Part shown: one piece after another, positions 8,978 through 17,189 of the stretch
Numbering within the stretch: the first letter of the stretch is position 1
How the letters are laid out: every line of letters starts with the position of its first letter
Assembly: GCF_024055715.1 (NCBI RefSeq)
Contig: NZ_JAMXMV010000018.1
Coordinates: forward strand, 1 to 64,000
Source of the DNA: Actinoallomurus soli
GTDB lineage: Bacteria; Actinomycetota; Actinomycetes; Streptosporangiales; Streptosporangiaceae
DNA: 64,000 nt
Direction of reading: 5' to 3'
Notes under the pieces: model-generated
What the model saw: only the letters and a program-made list of their open reading frames with translations
What the model was told of the DNA's origin: nothing
The model's database searches: none
Translations under genes and position numbers: made by a program

Positions 8978-9092
8978 CGCTGACCGGCCTCGAGAGTCGC
9001 CGGTCTTCCCCGCGGAAGGATCCCGGGAGCTCTCGATCTCGCGGCGGCCGCAGGGTCTCGGGAGCTCCCGGTATTCCGGCGCTGGAACGGCC

Positions 9093-9839
9093 TCAGGGGC
9101 TCTTGATCGCGCTCGCGACCAGGTGGATGCCGACCGGCTCGTCGCCGAGCGGCGCCGTCAGCTCCGCGCGGACCAGGCGCGGGAGCGCCTGAGGACTCGT
9201 GGTCAGGACGTGCTCGACCGTCGAGGGCGACAGGGTCGTCCGCGGCCTGATCCACTCCAGCTCCAGCCCGCTGTCGGTGAGCAGCTCCCGGAGCTGCTCG
9301 GCGCCGAAGCAGCGGGTGATCGAGCCGTCCGGCCAGGGCACGAGGACGACCTCGGAGCGGGGCACGTCCGACAGGTGCGCCCAGAAGTTCTGCTCGGCGA
9401 GGATGGCCATGCCGAGCACGAGCGAGTCGACGCACATCAGCACCCGGCCGCCCGGCCGGAGCACCCGCGCGATCTCCGCCACGACGTTCTCGGTGACGAG
9501 GTGCCGGGACAGCACCCGCCCTTCGGCGACCACGGCGTCGAAGGAGCCGTCGGCGAGGAATCCGAGCGAGGCGGGATCGGCCACCACCGGTTGTACCCGC
9601 CGCGAGCGCGGCCCGCTGCGCGGTGTCTCCCGGACCTCGACGACCGTGTGGCCCGCCGCGGCCGCCTGCGGCGCGCACCGTGCCTGCGGACCCGACAGGT
9701 CCAGGACACGGGACGGCCGGCGCGGGAGCCAGCGGGAGAGTTGGGCGGCGGCGACGGCCCAGTAGAAGGTCCAGTAGCTCGCGAGCGACTCGGACTCGGA
9801 CTCGCCGACAGCGGGATGCTTCGCCGGAATCGACAGCAC
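9093..9839 (-). CDS. Class I SAM-dependent methyltransferase-like protein
   Basis: A 248-residue protein with a Rossmann methyltransferase layout: RVLDLSGPQARCAPQAAAAG in place of the glycine-rich loop, VVADPASLGFL, SFDAVVAEGRVL, then EIARVLRPGGRVLMCVDSLV. The first motif lacks the usual GxGxG, so cofactor binding may be altered. The GTG at 9839 has GAGGAG five bases upstream and is preferred over the ATG seven codons earlier. Its target is unknown. It diverges from sigR. Confidence 0.78.
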   Translation of the reverse strand: MLSIPAKHPAVGESESESLASYWTFYWAVAAAQLSRWLPRRPSRVLDLSGPQARCAPQAAAAGHTVVEVRETPRSGPRSRRVQPVVADPASLGFLADGSFDAVVAEGRVLSRHLVTENVVAEIARVLRPGGRVLMCVDSLVLGMAILAEQNFWAHLSDVPRSEVVLVPWPDGSITRCFGAEQLRELLTDSGLELEWIRPRTTLSPSTVEHVLTTSPQALPRLVRAELTAPLGDEPVGIHLVASAIKSP

Positions 9840-9932
9840 GGCGGCTCCTCGGGGATGCATTTATCCCAATCCTTCCCTGTCGGCGGCATGGCTTCACCCG
9901 TTGTCACTGGTGACCGAGCATTCCTCTTTCCC

Positions 9933-9959
9933 GGGAATCTCGCGGCCATGCGAGGTGTT
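9933..9959 (+). promoter_or_regulatory. SigR-type promoter (autoregulated)
   Basis: GGGAAT at 9933-9938 and GTT at 9957-9959 are separated by exactly 18 bases, the consensus recognised by SigR/SigH-type ECF sigma factors. It lies about 47 bases before the SigR start, as expected for thiol-stress autoregulation known in Streptomyces. Confidence 0.82.
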
Positions 9960-10005
9960 GCACTGCGTCATAACGGTCAGTGACATGGATTAGTTCGAGG
10001 TGACG

Positions 10006-10725
10006 ATGAGCCTTCTGCTCGCGGACCGTCGGCAGGCCTCGCCGGCGGACCCGCTATCGTCTGGTGCGTACGGTTTCGATGCCGACGCCGGCCGGACGGA
10101 GGAGGTGGGTCAGGTTTCCGAGGCAGTGGAGACTCTGGAGGAGCGGACGAGGCGCTTCGAGCGCGACGTCCTGCCGTTCCTCGACCAGCTCTACTCGGCC
10201 GCGCTGCGGATGACGCGGAACCCGGCCGACGCCGAGGACCTGGTTCAGGAGACGTTCGCGAAGGCCTTCGGTTCCTTCCACCAGTTCCAGGAGGGCACGA
10301 ACCTCAAGGCCTGGCTCTACCGGATCCTCACCAACACGTTCATCAACTCCTACCGCAAGAAGCAGCGGGAGCCGAAGCAGTCCGCCGCCGAGGAGATCGA
10401 GGACTGGCAGCTCGCGCGCGCCGAGTCCCACACCTCGAGCGGGCTGAAGTCGGCGGAGTCCGAGGCGCTGGAGCACCTGCCCGACTCCGACGTCAAGACG
10501 GCCCTGCAGGCGCTGCCCGAGGACTTCCGCATGGCGGTCTACTTCGCCGACGTCGAGGGCTTCTCGTACAAGGAGATCGCCGACATCATGGGCACTCCTA
10601 TCGGTACGGTGATGTCCCGGTTGCATCGGGGCAGACGTCAGCTGCGGACGATGCTCGAGGACTACGCGCGTGAGCACGGCCTCGCCCGCGCGAACGGCGG
10701 CCAGCGTAGGGAGGACCAGTCATGA
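10006..10725 (+). CDS. sigR: ECF RNA polymerase sigma factor SigR
   Basis: A 239-residue ECF sigma factor. Region 2 reads [20 protein letters not shown] with the -10 binding helix [20 protein letters not shown], and region 4 is [20 protein letters not shown]. Its closest known relatives control the thiol-oxidative stress response (thioredoxins, mycothiol genes). GTG 10000 and ATG 10006 begin the long form; GTG 10105 after GGAGGAG would yield a short form, matching the two-isoform arrangement of Streptomyces SigR. The next gene, rsrA, overlaps its stop by four bases. Confidence 0.96.
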   Translation: MSLLLADRRQASPADPLSSGAYGFDADAGRTEEVGQVSEAVETLEERTRRFERDVLPFLDQLYSAALRMTRNPADAEDLVQETFAKAFGSFHQFQEGTNLKAWLYRILTNTFINSYRKKQREPKQSAAEEIEDWQLARAESHTSSGLKSAESEALEHLPDSDVKTALQALPEDFRMAVYFADVEGFSYKEIADIMGTPIGTVMSRLHRGRRQLRTMLEDYAREHGLARANGGQRREDQS

Positions 10726-10988
10726 GCTGCGGCAAGCCGCACGAGACCCCCTGCTCTGAGGTGCTGGGCCGGATCTACGACTATCTCGACGGTGAGCTGG
10801 ACCAGGGCGGATGCTCCGACATCAAGCAGCACCTCGACGAGTGCGGGCCCTGCCTGAAGGAGTACGGCCTGGAAGAGGCCGTCAAGAAGCTCGTGCACCG
10901 CTCGTGCGGGTGCGACCCGGTGCCGCAGGACCTGAGGGCGAAGGTCATGGGGCGCATCGAGCAGGTCCGCTCCTCACTGACCGAGTAA
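10722..10988 (+). CDS. rsrA: Zinc-binding anti-sigma factor RsrA
   Basis: An 88-residue redox-sensing anti-sigma factor that holds SigR inactive until oxidation ejects its zinc. The ligands fall at the same positions as in the Streptomyces coelicolor protein: Cys11, His37, Cys41, Cys44 (HLDECGPC). A second Cys pair, Cys62 and Cys64 (RSCGCDP), lies close to where the S. coelicolor protein also has a C-terminal pair. ATG overlaps the sigR stop (ATGA), giving translational coupling and equal output. Confidence 0.97.
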   Translation: MSCGKPHETPCSEVLGRIYDYLDGELDQGGCSDIKQHLDECGPCLKEYGLEEAVKKLVHRSCGCDPVPQDLRAKVMGRIEQVRSSLTE

Positions 10989-11201
10989 GGCGGATCAGGA
11001 CCGTAGGTGACGATTGGTTCACGCTTCGCTCACGTTTCAGCGGGCGTCTGCGTGACCTGCCGCAGTCGGGTTAGGCTTACCCCCGATCATTCGGGCATCG
11101 TCGAGTCGTAGCCGGGCTGCCGCACCGCCAGGTGCCCAGGCTCGACAGGGGAGGCAGAAACACATGCGAGTAGGCGTGTCCTGGGCTTAGCCCATTACCT
11201 C

Positions 11202-12554
11202 GTGGGGGCGGCATTGCGTGGACTACCCCTGGCCGCATGGGCTTACGTCTGTACGGTCGTCGCGCTCGGCACCTCATGCATCGCACTCTCGTCCTTCGAC
11301 GGCATCGACTGGACGACACTCGCGGTGCTGGCGGTGCTCTCCGTTATCTGCGAGTCGGTGCCGGCGCTGCTCAGCAGCGCCAGCGCCCGCGTCTCGCTGA
11401 GCTACTCGGCCGGCCTGGCCTCGGTCGTGCTCCTCGGCCCCGTCGGCGCCGCCCTGGTGGGCGCGTCCGCCGTCGTCACCGGCCGGCGTGACGTCGCCCT
11501 CGTCAAGAGGGTCTTCAACGGCGCGCAGTTCGCGCTCTCCGGCTACCTCGCGGGCGTCGTCTACCGCGCCGCGGGAGGCACGGTCGGCCGGCCGAGCGAC
11601 GGCTCGTTCCCCGCGATCATCCCGCCGTACGTCGCGGCGCTGGTGACCTACGTCGCGGTCAACCTCGGCCTGATCGCCATCATCCTGGTGCTGATCAAGC
11701 AGGCGCCCATGTGGGGGTTCCGCTGGGGGCCCGTCGGGCAACTGACGATCGGGCAGCTGGCCTACGGCATGTTCGGCCTGCTGATCGCCGCGCCCTGGAG
11801 GGTCGTCGGTCCGTTCTCCGCGGTGCTGGTGCTGCTGCCGATGTTCATCGCCCGGTGGGCCCTTGAACAGACCCAGGCGCAGCAGGAGGCCCAGGCCGCC
11901 ACCATCGCGGCGCTGTGCCAGGCGGTGGAGACCAAGGACTACTACACGCGCGGCCACAGCGAGCGGGTCTCCCGCGGCGCGGCGATGATCGCCCGGGAGA
12001 TCGGGATGCGGCCCGACCGGGTCGGCGCGGTCCGGTACGCCGGCATGCTCCACGACGTCGGCAAGCTCGGCGTGCCGACGAAGGTGCTGCAGAAGTCCGG
12101 CGCCCTGACCGAGGAGGAGTTCGCCGCGATCCAGCTGCACCCGATGCGCGGCCTGGAGATCGTCCGTGACATCGGGTTCCTCGACGAGGCCCTGGCGGGG
12201 ATCATGCACCACCACGAGCGGATGGACGGCACCGGGTATCCCATGGGCCTGGCCGGGTCGGAGATCCCCGAGTTCGCCCGGGTGATCTCGGTGGCGGACG
12301 CGTTCGACTCGATGACCTCCACCCGGTCCTACCGCCCCGCCATGTCGAACGAGGCCGGCATGGCCGAGCTGCGGCGCTGCGCGGGCACCCACTTCGATCC
12401 GGCGCTGGTCGACGCGTTCGTCACCGCGGTGGAGCGCGACGGCTGGACCCGGCCCGACCCGGTCGCCCCGCCCGAGGGCGAGGAGACGGCTCAGCAGGAC
12501 CACGACGACCCGAGCGTGCCGCTGCGCGTCGCCGGTGAAGGCGTCCGCTCGTGA
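11202..12554 (+). CDS. Membrane-anchored HD-GYP phosphodiesterase
   Basis: A 450-residue protein with six or more hydrophobic segments in the first 220 residues and an intact HD-GYP domain. The metal site is seen as HSERVSRGAA, LHDVGKLGVP (His284, Asp285) and HHERMDGTGYP (337-347), followed by SVADAFDSMTS. Such domains hydrolyse cyclic di-GMP or related dinucleotides at the membrane. GTG 11202 is the likely start, as it begins the first helix. The 213-base leader from 10989 has no gene. The next gene is a degenerate paralogue, so the two may act as a pair. Confidence 0.88.
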   Translation: MGAALRGLPLAAWAYVCTVVALGTSCIALSSFDGIDWTTLAVLAVLSVICESVPALLSSASARVSLSYSAGLASVVLLGPVGAALVGASAVVTGRRDVALVKRVFNGAQFALSGYLAGVVYRAAGGTVGRPSDGSFPAIIPPYVAALVTYVAVNLGLIAIILVLIKQAPMWGFRWGPVGQLTIGQLAYGMFGLLIAAPWRVVGPFSAVLVLLPMFIARWALEQTQAQQEAQAATIAALCQAVETKDYYTRGHSERVSRGAAMIAREIGMRPDRVGAVRYAGMLHDVGKLGVPTKVLQKSGALTEEEFAAIQLHPMRGLEIVRDIGFLDEALAGIMHHHERMDGTGYPMGLAGSEIPEFARVISVADAFDSMTSTRSYRPAMSNEAGMAELRRCAGTHFDPALVDAFVTAVERDGWTRPDPVAPPEGEETAQQDHDDPSVPLRVAGEGVRS

Positions 12555-12612
12555 CCGCAGGCCGAGAGGCCCCTATCGCCGGCCGGGAGGCCCCAATGAG
12601 GACGAGGCGCCC

Positions 12613-13881
12613 ATGACCGCGCCGGCGCCCGTACGCCGGCGCACCATCGGCCAGGCGCTCGACTCCGCGCAGCTCCTCCTGAGCGCGGTCGCCGGGCTGC
12701 TCGTCATCGGCTCGGTCACCCAGGTCGCCGCGGTCGGCGTCGTCGACTCCCGTACCGCCGTGCTGTTCGGCGCGCTGATCGCGGTGGGCGAGCTGCTGCG
12801 CATGAACGTTCCCGGCAACCGGGAGGTCGCGCCGATCGCCAGCGCGGGCGCCCTCGGGTACGCGCTCCTGCTGAAGGTCGGCGCCGAGTCCGCCGCCCAC
12901 TCGGCGTTCCAGGTCGTGACCGTCACCGCCTGCGGCACCCTCGCCGGCGCGCTGCCGCACATCGCGGTGGGCCGGATGCCCAAGCTCGACGCGCTGTCCC
13001 GGCGGATCCTCACCCCCTCGGTGGTGGCCTTCATCTTCCGGCCGATCATGGACTCGTCACTGCGCGAGCACTGGCCGGCGCTGATCACCGTGATGGTGCT
13101 GACGGTGATCCTGTCCTGCGTCATCGACATCAGCGTCGCGGCGGTGATCCGGACGGAGGCCGTACGCGCGCGGTTCGGCATCGCGCTCGGCGACGAGATC
13201 CAGGCCATGGGGCCGCTGTGCGCGGCCTCCGGCGCGACGGGCATGCTCCTCGCCGTCAGCACGTTCGTCATGGGCCCGGCCGCGCTGCTCGTCTTCACCG
13301 CGCCGATCCTCGTCACCCAGGTCGCCTTCCGGCGGTTCGCCGGCATCCGGGCGACCTACCTGCAGACCGTCCGCGCCCTGTCCCAGGTCACCGAGGTCGG
13401 CGGGTACGTCGAGGCGGGGCACTCCCGGCGCGTCAGCCGGCTCGCCGTCGCGATGGGCCGGGAGCTCGGGATGACCGAGGAGGAGCTCCTCGAACTGGAG
13501 TACGCCGCGCTGATGCACGACATCGGGCAGCTCTCGCTGCGCGACCCGATCCCCGGCGGCGCGACCGTCCTCGCCTCCCCCCAGGAACAGCGCCGCATCG
13601 CCGAGCTCGGCGCCGGCGTGATCACCAAGACGGGTGTCCTCGACGAGGTCGCCGAGATCGTACGCCGACAGTCCGACCCGTACCGCGTCAGCGACGGATC
13701 GGCGCCACCCCTCGCGAGCCGTGTCATCAAGGTGGCGAACGCCTACGATGATCTCGTCGGCGACTCGGCCGACCGCGATCGGGCGGCGGCCGTGCTGGAG
13801 CGGCTGCGCCTCGACTCGGCGGCGGAGTACGACCCCACGGTGATCGAGGCCCTCGGCCACGCTGTCGACCGCATGCGGTGA
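12613..13881 (+). CDS. Membrane HD-domain protein, degenerate HD-GYP paralogue
   Basis: A 422-residue paralogue of the preceding gene with several membrane segments and an HD domain. The HSRRVSRLAVAMGRELGM segment and LMHDIGQLSL (His302, Asp303) remain. The HHExxDGxGYP element is replaced by a segment around RRQSDPYRVSDG, and the later SVADAFD becomes KVANAYDD. A complete HD-GYP active site is therefore absent. ATG 12613 follows GAGGACGAGG; the earlier in-frame start at 12535 overlaps the previous gene. It might be a regulatory partner of the intact enzyme. Confidence 0.83.
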   Translation: MTAPAPVRRRTIGQALDSAQLLLSAVAGLLVIGSVTQVAAVGVVDSRTAVLFGALIAVGELLRMNVPGNREVAPIASAGALGYALLLKVGAESAAHSAFQVVTVTACGTLAGALPHIAVGRMPKLDALSRRILTPSVVAFIFRPIMDSSLREHWPALITVMVLTVILSCVIDISVAAVIRTEAVRARFGIALGDEIQAMGPLCAASGATGMLLAVSTFVMGPAALLVFTAPILVTQVAFRRFAGIRATYLQTVRALSQVTEVGGYVEAGHSRRVSRLAVAMGRELGMTEEELLELEYAALMHDIGQLSLRDPIPGGATVLASPQEQRRIAELGAGVITKTGVLDEVAEIVRRQSDPYRVSDGSAPPLASRVIKVANAYDDLVGDSADRDRAAAVLERLRLDSAAEYDPTVIEALGHAVDRMR

Positions 13882-13976
13882 CAAGTCGACCCCACGGGTT
13901 TTTGTCGCCGCGCGCGACGGTACATCGGGCATCGCATGGTTATTCTCGCTGGGCCGAGTGCGAATGAGGAGGATCG

Positions 13977-15308
13977 GTGTTCGAGTCCGTATTGGTGGCC
14001 AACCGCGGAGAGATCGCCCGACGGGTGATCCGTACGGTGCGCGCCCTGGGGATCAAGGCCGTCGCGGTCCACTCGGAGGCCGACGCCGACCTCCCGTACG
14101 TCGACGAGGCGGACGAGGCGATCCTCATCGGCCCCGCCCAGCCCGCGCAGAGCTACCTCGACATCGACGCGGTGATGGAGGCGGCCAAGCGCACCAACGC
14201 GCAGGCGATCCACCCCGGGTACGGCTTCCTCGCCGAGAACGCCGCGTTCGCCGAGCGGGTGATCGCCGAAGGGCTGGTCTGGATCGGCCCGCCGCCCGAG
14301 GCGATCGCCGCGATGGGCGACAAGATCAACGCGCGCAACCTCATGGAGAAGGCCGGCGTTCCGGTCGCGTCCGGCACCCGTGAGCCCGTCCCCGACGCCG
14401 ACGCGGCGGTCGCCGCGGGCATCGGCTACCCCGTCATGGTCAAGGCGGCCGGCGGGGGCGGCGGCATCGGGATGAGCGTCGCCCGCGACGAGGCGGAGCT
14501 GCGCAAGGCATACGAGACGGCGCGTACCCGCGCCGAGCGGTTCTTCGGCAACCCGGACATCCTGCTGGAGCGGTACATCGAGCACGCCCGGCACGTCGAG
14601 GTGCAGATCCTCGGCCTGGCCGACGGCACGGTCGTGGCGCTGGGGGAGCGCGATTGCTCCGTGCAGCGCCGGCACCAGAAGATCGTCGAGGAGACCCCGT
14701 CGCCCGGCGTCGGCCCGGAGCTGCGCGCCCGCATGCTCGCCGCCGCCGTACGCGCCGGTGAGGCCGTCGGCTACCGGGGCGCGGGCACGGTCGAGTGCCT
14801 GGTCGACCCCGTCGCGCAGGACTTCGTGTTCCTGGAGATGAACACCCGCCTCCAGGTCGAGCACCCGATCACCGAGCTCGTCACCGGCCTGGACCTGGTC
14901 GAACAGCAGCTGCTGATCGCCGCCGGGGAGCCGATCTCCTTCACGTCCGTCCAGCCGCAGGGGCACGCGATCGAGTTCCGCGTGTACGCGGAGGACCCGA
15001 AGCGCTTCCTGCCCAGCCCGGGCCCGATCACCGTCTGGGAGGAGCCGGCCGGCGAGGTCGTCCGCGTCGACTCGGGCTACCGCGCGGGCAACACGGTCAC
15101 TCCGTTCTACGACCCGCTGCTGGCCAAGCTGTGCGTGTACGGCCCGGACCGGGCCCAGGCCCTCGCCGCCGCCCGCAAGGCGGTCGCGGAGTTCCGGATC
15201 GAGGGTCTCAAGACCAACCTGCCGTTCTTCACCGAGCTGCTGGACGACCCGGGCTTCACCGCCGGCGAGTACGACACCGGTCTCGTGGACCGGATGCGAG
15301 CCCGGTGA
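13977..15308 (+). CDS. Biotin carboxylase subunit (AccC-like)
   Basis: A 443-residue stand-alone biotin carboxylase of the acetyl/propionyl-CoA carboxylase type. It carboxylates the biotin of a carrier protein using ATP and bicarbonate. The N-terminal domain starts VLVANRGEIARRVIRTVRAL; the ATP-grasp domain has MVKAAGGGGGIGMS and ALGERDCSVQRRHQKIVEE; the metal and arginine sites are FLEMNTRLQVEHPITELVTG. The GTG at 13977 follows GAGGATCG. A single-domain biotin carrier gene follows 97 bases later and is the obvious partner. No carboxyltransferase gene is in the window. Confidence 0.93.
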   Translation: MFESVLVANRGEIARRVIRTVRALGIKAVAVHSEADADLPYVDEADEAILIGPAQPAQSYLDIDAVMEAAKRTNAQAIHPGYGFLAENAAFAERVIAEGLVWIGPPPEAIAAMGDKINARNLMEKAGVPVASGTREPVPDADAAVAAGIGYPVMVKAAGGGGGIGMSVARDEAELRKAYETARTRAERFFGNPDILLERYIEHARHVEVQILGLADGTVVALGERDCSVQRRHQKIVEETPSPGVGPELRARMLAAAVRAGEAVGYRGAGTVECLVDPVAQDFVFLEMNTRLQVEHPITELVTGLDLVEQQLLIAAGEPISFTSVQPQGHAIEFRVYAEDPKRFLPSPGPITVWEEPAGEVVRVDSGYRAGNTVTPFYDPLLAKLCVYGPDRAQALAAARKAVAEFRIEGLKTNLPFFTELLDDPGFTAGEYDTGLVDRMRAR

Positions 15309-15405
15309 CGGGCCGTACGGCACACTGCGAAGACGCGAACGAGAGCCTTCGTCCGATGGGTAACGTGCGTCCGGCGTACGCCGGCGTTTGAGGAGAGGAG
15401 CCGCA

Positions 15406-15618
15406 GTGGCCGAGGTCCGCGCGGAAATGGTGGCGAACGTCTGGAAGGTGCTCGTCAGCGAGGGTGACCAGGTCGAGGAGGGCGACACCCTCGTCATCCT
15501 GGAGTCGATGAAGATGGAGATCCCGGTGCTCACCGAGGACTCCGGCACCATCTCCAGCCTGAAGGTCGCCGAGGGCGACGTCATCCAGGAAGGCGACCTG
15601 ATCGCCGTCATCGACTGA
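15406..15618 (+). CDS. Single-domain biotin carrier protein
   Basis: A 70-residue biotinyl domain with the lysine in ESMKMEIPV (Lys36), flanked by the usual barrel strands VWKVLVSEGDQVEEGDTLV and LKVAEGDVIQEGDLIAVID. The GTG start at 15406 follows GAGGAGAGGAG by five bases and gives AEVRAEMVANVWK, the N-terminus typical of the 71-residue mycobacterial homologue encoded beside whiB1 and sigH. It is the carrier for the carboxylase subunit just upstream. Confidence 0.93.
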   Translation: MAEVRAEMVANVWKVLVSEGDQVEEGDTLVILESMKMEIPVLTEDSGTISSLKVAEGDVIQEGDLIAVID

Positions 15619-15673
15619 CCCCGCGGCGGTGAGCTCGCCGTCACCGAGACCTCCGCACGCCTGGACGGCGCGC

Positions 15674-16389
15674 TCAGCGGTCGGCGTCCCCGCCGGTGCG
15701 CCTGCGCGCCACCGGGATGCGTTCAGCGCGCGGCAACCGAGGTGCCGGTGGCCGCGGGCCTGGTCGCCGGGAGACGACAGCCGTCACGGTGCTGTTCCGC
15801 TCGATCCACGCGGCCGCGTGTGGGCAGATGGCCGATGCCACGAAGATCAGGTCCGCGTGGTCGGCCGCCAGGTCGCGGCGGTGGATCGGCTCATGATGAG
15901 CCAGGCGATTCCGCAGCAGATGGAGCCGGGCGACCCGGTCGGCGACCTCCCGGCGCCTCTGCGGCCGTAGCTCGGGAAAGGCGTGCCGGAGCGCCGGTGT
16001 CCAGAGACTCTGCTCGTACCGGGCGCTCAGTAGGTAGCGCCAGAATCCGAAGCCGAGCTCGGACACCATCCGTCCTGGGGTGATCGGACGTCGGAGGCGC
16101 TTGATCCGTCGTCGTGCGTCAGCGATGTCCGCCTGTCGATGCATCTCGAAGACGCCGAGAGGATCGTCGTACCAGGCTCTCGGTAGCCCTTGTTTCCTGT
16201 GCCAGGAGGTGAGTTCCCTATGAAGAGCGTTGCGGAGGACGACCTCGAAGCCCTGGAGAGAGGCGAACAGCGCCGCGCTGGCCTCGGTATTCCACTCGTA
16301 GGGGGCGAGGCTGCCGGTGTGGTGGCCTCCGGTCACTGCGTCGTATGACGAAGGCGTTCTTCCGTGAGCCGGTTACGCAGAGTTTTCAT
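15674..16389 (-). pseudogene. Abi-like HEPN-domain protein, frameshifted near the N-terminus
   Basis: The frame from GTG 16336 encodes APYEWNTEASAALFASLQG, FEVVLRNALHRELTSW and RNRLAHHEPIHRRDLAADHA, marks of Abi-like proteins with a HEPN RNase fold (R-x4-6-H in RNRLAHH). The expected first 20 residues are in another frame: ATG 16389 reads MKTLRNRLTEERLR, and continuity with YDAVTGGHHTGSLAPYEW is restored by adding one base near 16346-16350. Intact relatives have this N-terminal helix. Either the gene is broken or translation restarts at GTG 16336 and yields a 220-residue protein. The family is linked to abortive phage defence and stress RNA cleavage. Confidence 0.75.
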
Positions 16390-16558
16390 CCATGTGGGAC
16401 TGGTGACATCGACCACTGTCGGCTATCCTTCAGCGGAACACCCCGGATGGCCTCTGCATCGCAAGCCACCGGGGTTACTGTTTTCGTGACCTCCTTATTG
16501 CTGGCAGTGACGTTCCGGTCGCGCAGCCGTTCGAGTCGAGAGGGACGGCGAGGCCGGG

Positions 16559-17110
16559 TCAGAGGGCCAGGGCGTAGGTGAGGAGCTCGGCGCCCGGGGT
16601 GGGGCTCCAGTCGCGGTCCGGGGTGCGGACGAAGCCGAGCCTGCGGTAGATCCGGTGGGCGGCGTGCATGACCGGCTCGGTCGACAGGCGCAGCGTCGTG
16701 CAGCCGTCCTCGCGGGCCCGGCGGATGCAGTATCTGACCAGGGCCTCGCCGAGGCCCAGCCCGCGCGCCATCGGGTTGACCGCGAGCATGCGGAACTCCG
16801 CCTCCTTCGGTCCGGCCAGCTGGGCCCAGGCGCTGTCGTGCCGGCAGTAGGTCACGGTGCCGATCGGCTCGCCGCCCCGTGCCGCGACGACCAACTCGGC
16901 ATCGCGGGCGCGGGAGGCGGCGTCGCGCAGGTAGGGGACGTAGCTTCCGTTCGGGCTGATGTATCCGGCGGCGACGTAGACCGTCGCGGTGAGCTCGCCG
17001 ACCGCACGCAGCTCCTCGGGGCGGGCGACGCGGATCTCGATGCCGGCCGGCGTCCCGGGTGCGGGCGGTTCCCCCGGTGAACCCAGCACCGGAGGCTTCT
17101 CCTGGCTCAC
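16559..17110 (-). CDS. GNAT-family N-acetyltransferase
   Basis: A 183-residue GNAT acetyltransferase. The acetyl-CoA binding motif A is FRMLAVNPMARGLGLGEALVRYCI (the R/Q-x-x-G-x-G/A loop is ARGLGLG) and motif B ends HAAHRIYRRLGFVRTPDRDW. The Pro-rich N-terminal 20 residues are probably disordered. The acceptor substrate is unknown. The stretch between it and the Abi-like gene (16390-16558) holds no gene that I can support. Confidence 0.88.
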   Translation of the reverse strand: MSQEKPPVLGSPGEPPAPGTPAGIEIRVARPEELRAVGELTATVYVAAGYISPNGSYVPYLRDAASRARDAELVVAARGGEPIGTVTYCRHDSAWAQLAGPKEAEFRMLAVNPMARGLGLGEALVRYCIRRAREDGCTTLRLSTEPVMHAAHRIYRRLGFVRTPDRDWSPTPGAELLTYALAL

Positions 17111-17189
17111 GAAGGAAGCTTAGAACAACACAAAACCGACCATGTACCCCGTAGCCTGCGGCAGCTTCGTGAGCGGCCGCCGCAGGCGC

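Noticed and set aside
10989-11201. 213-base leader of the HD-GYP gene examined for a riboswitch
   Set aside because: I could not recognise a conserved c-di-GMP, c-di-AMP or cobalamin core.
11274-12503. Long antisense open frame over the HD-GYP gene
   Set aside because: Shadow frame caused by GC-rich codon use; composition Arg/Gly/Pro-rich and no family match.
16430-16500. Imperfect hairpin with CACCCCGG and CCGGGG arms, considered as terminator or small RNA
   Set aside because: The stem has a bulge and neither flanking gene ends here; not enough support.
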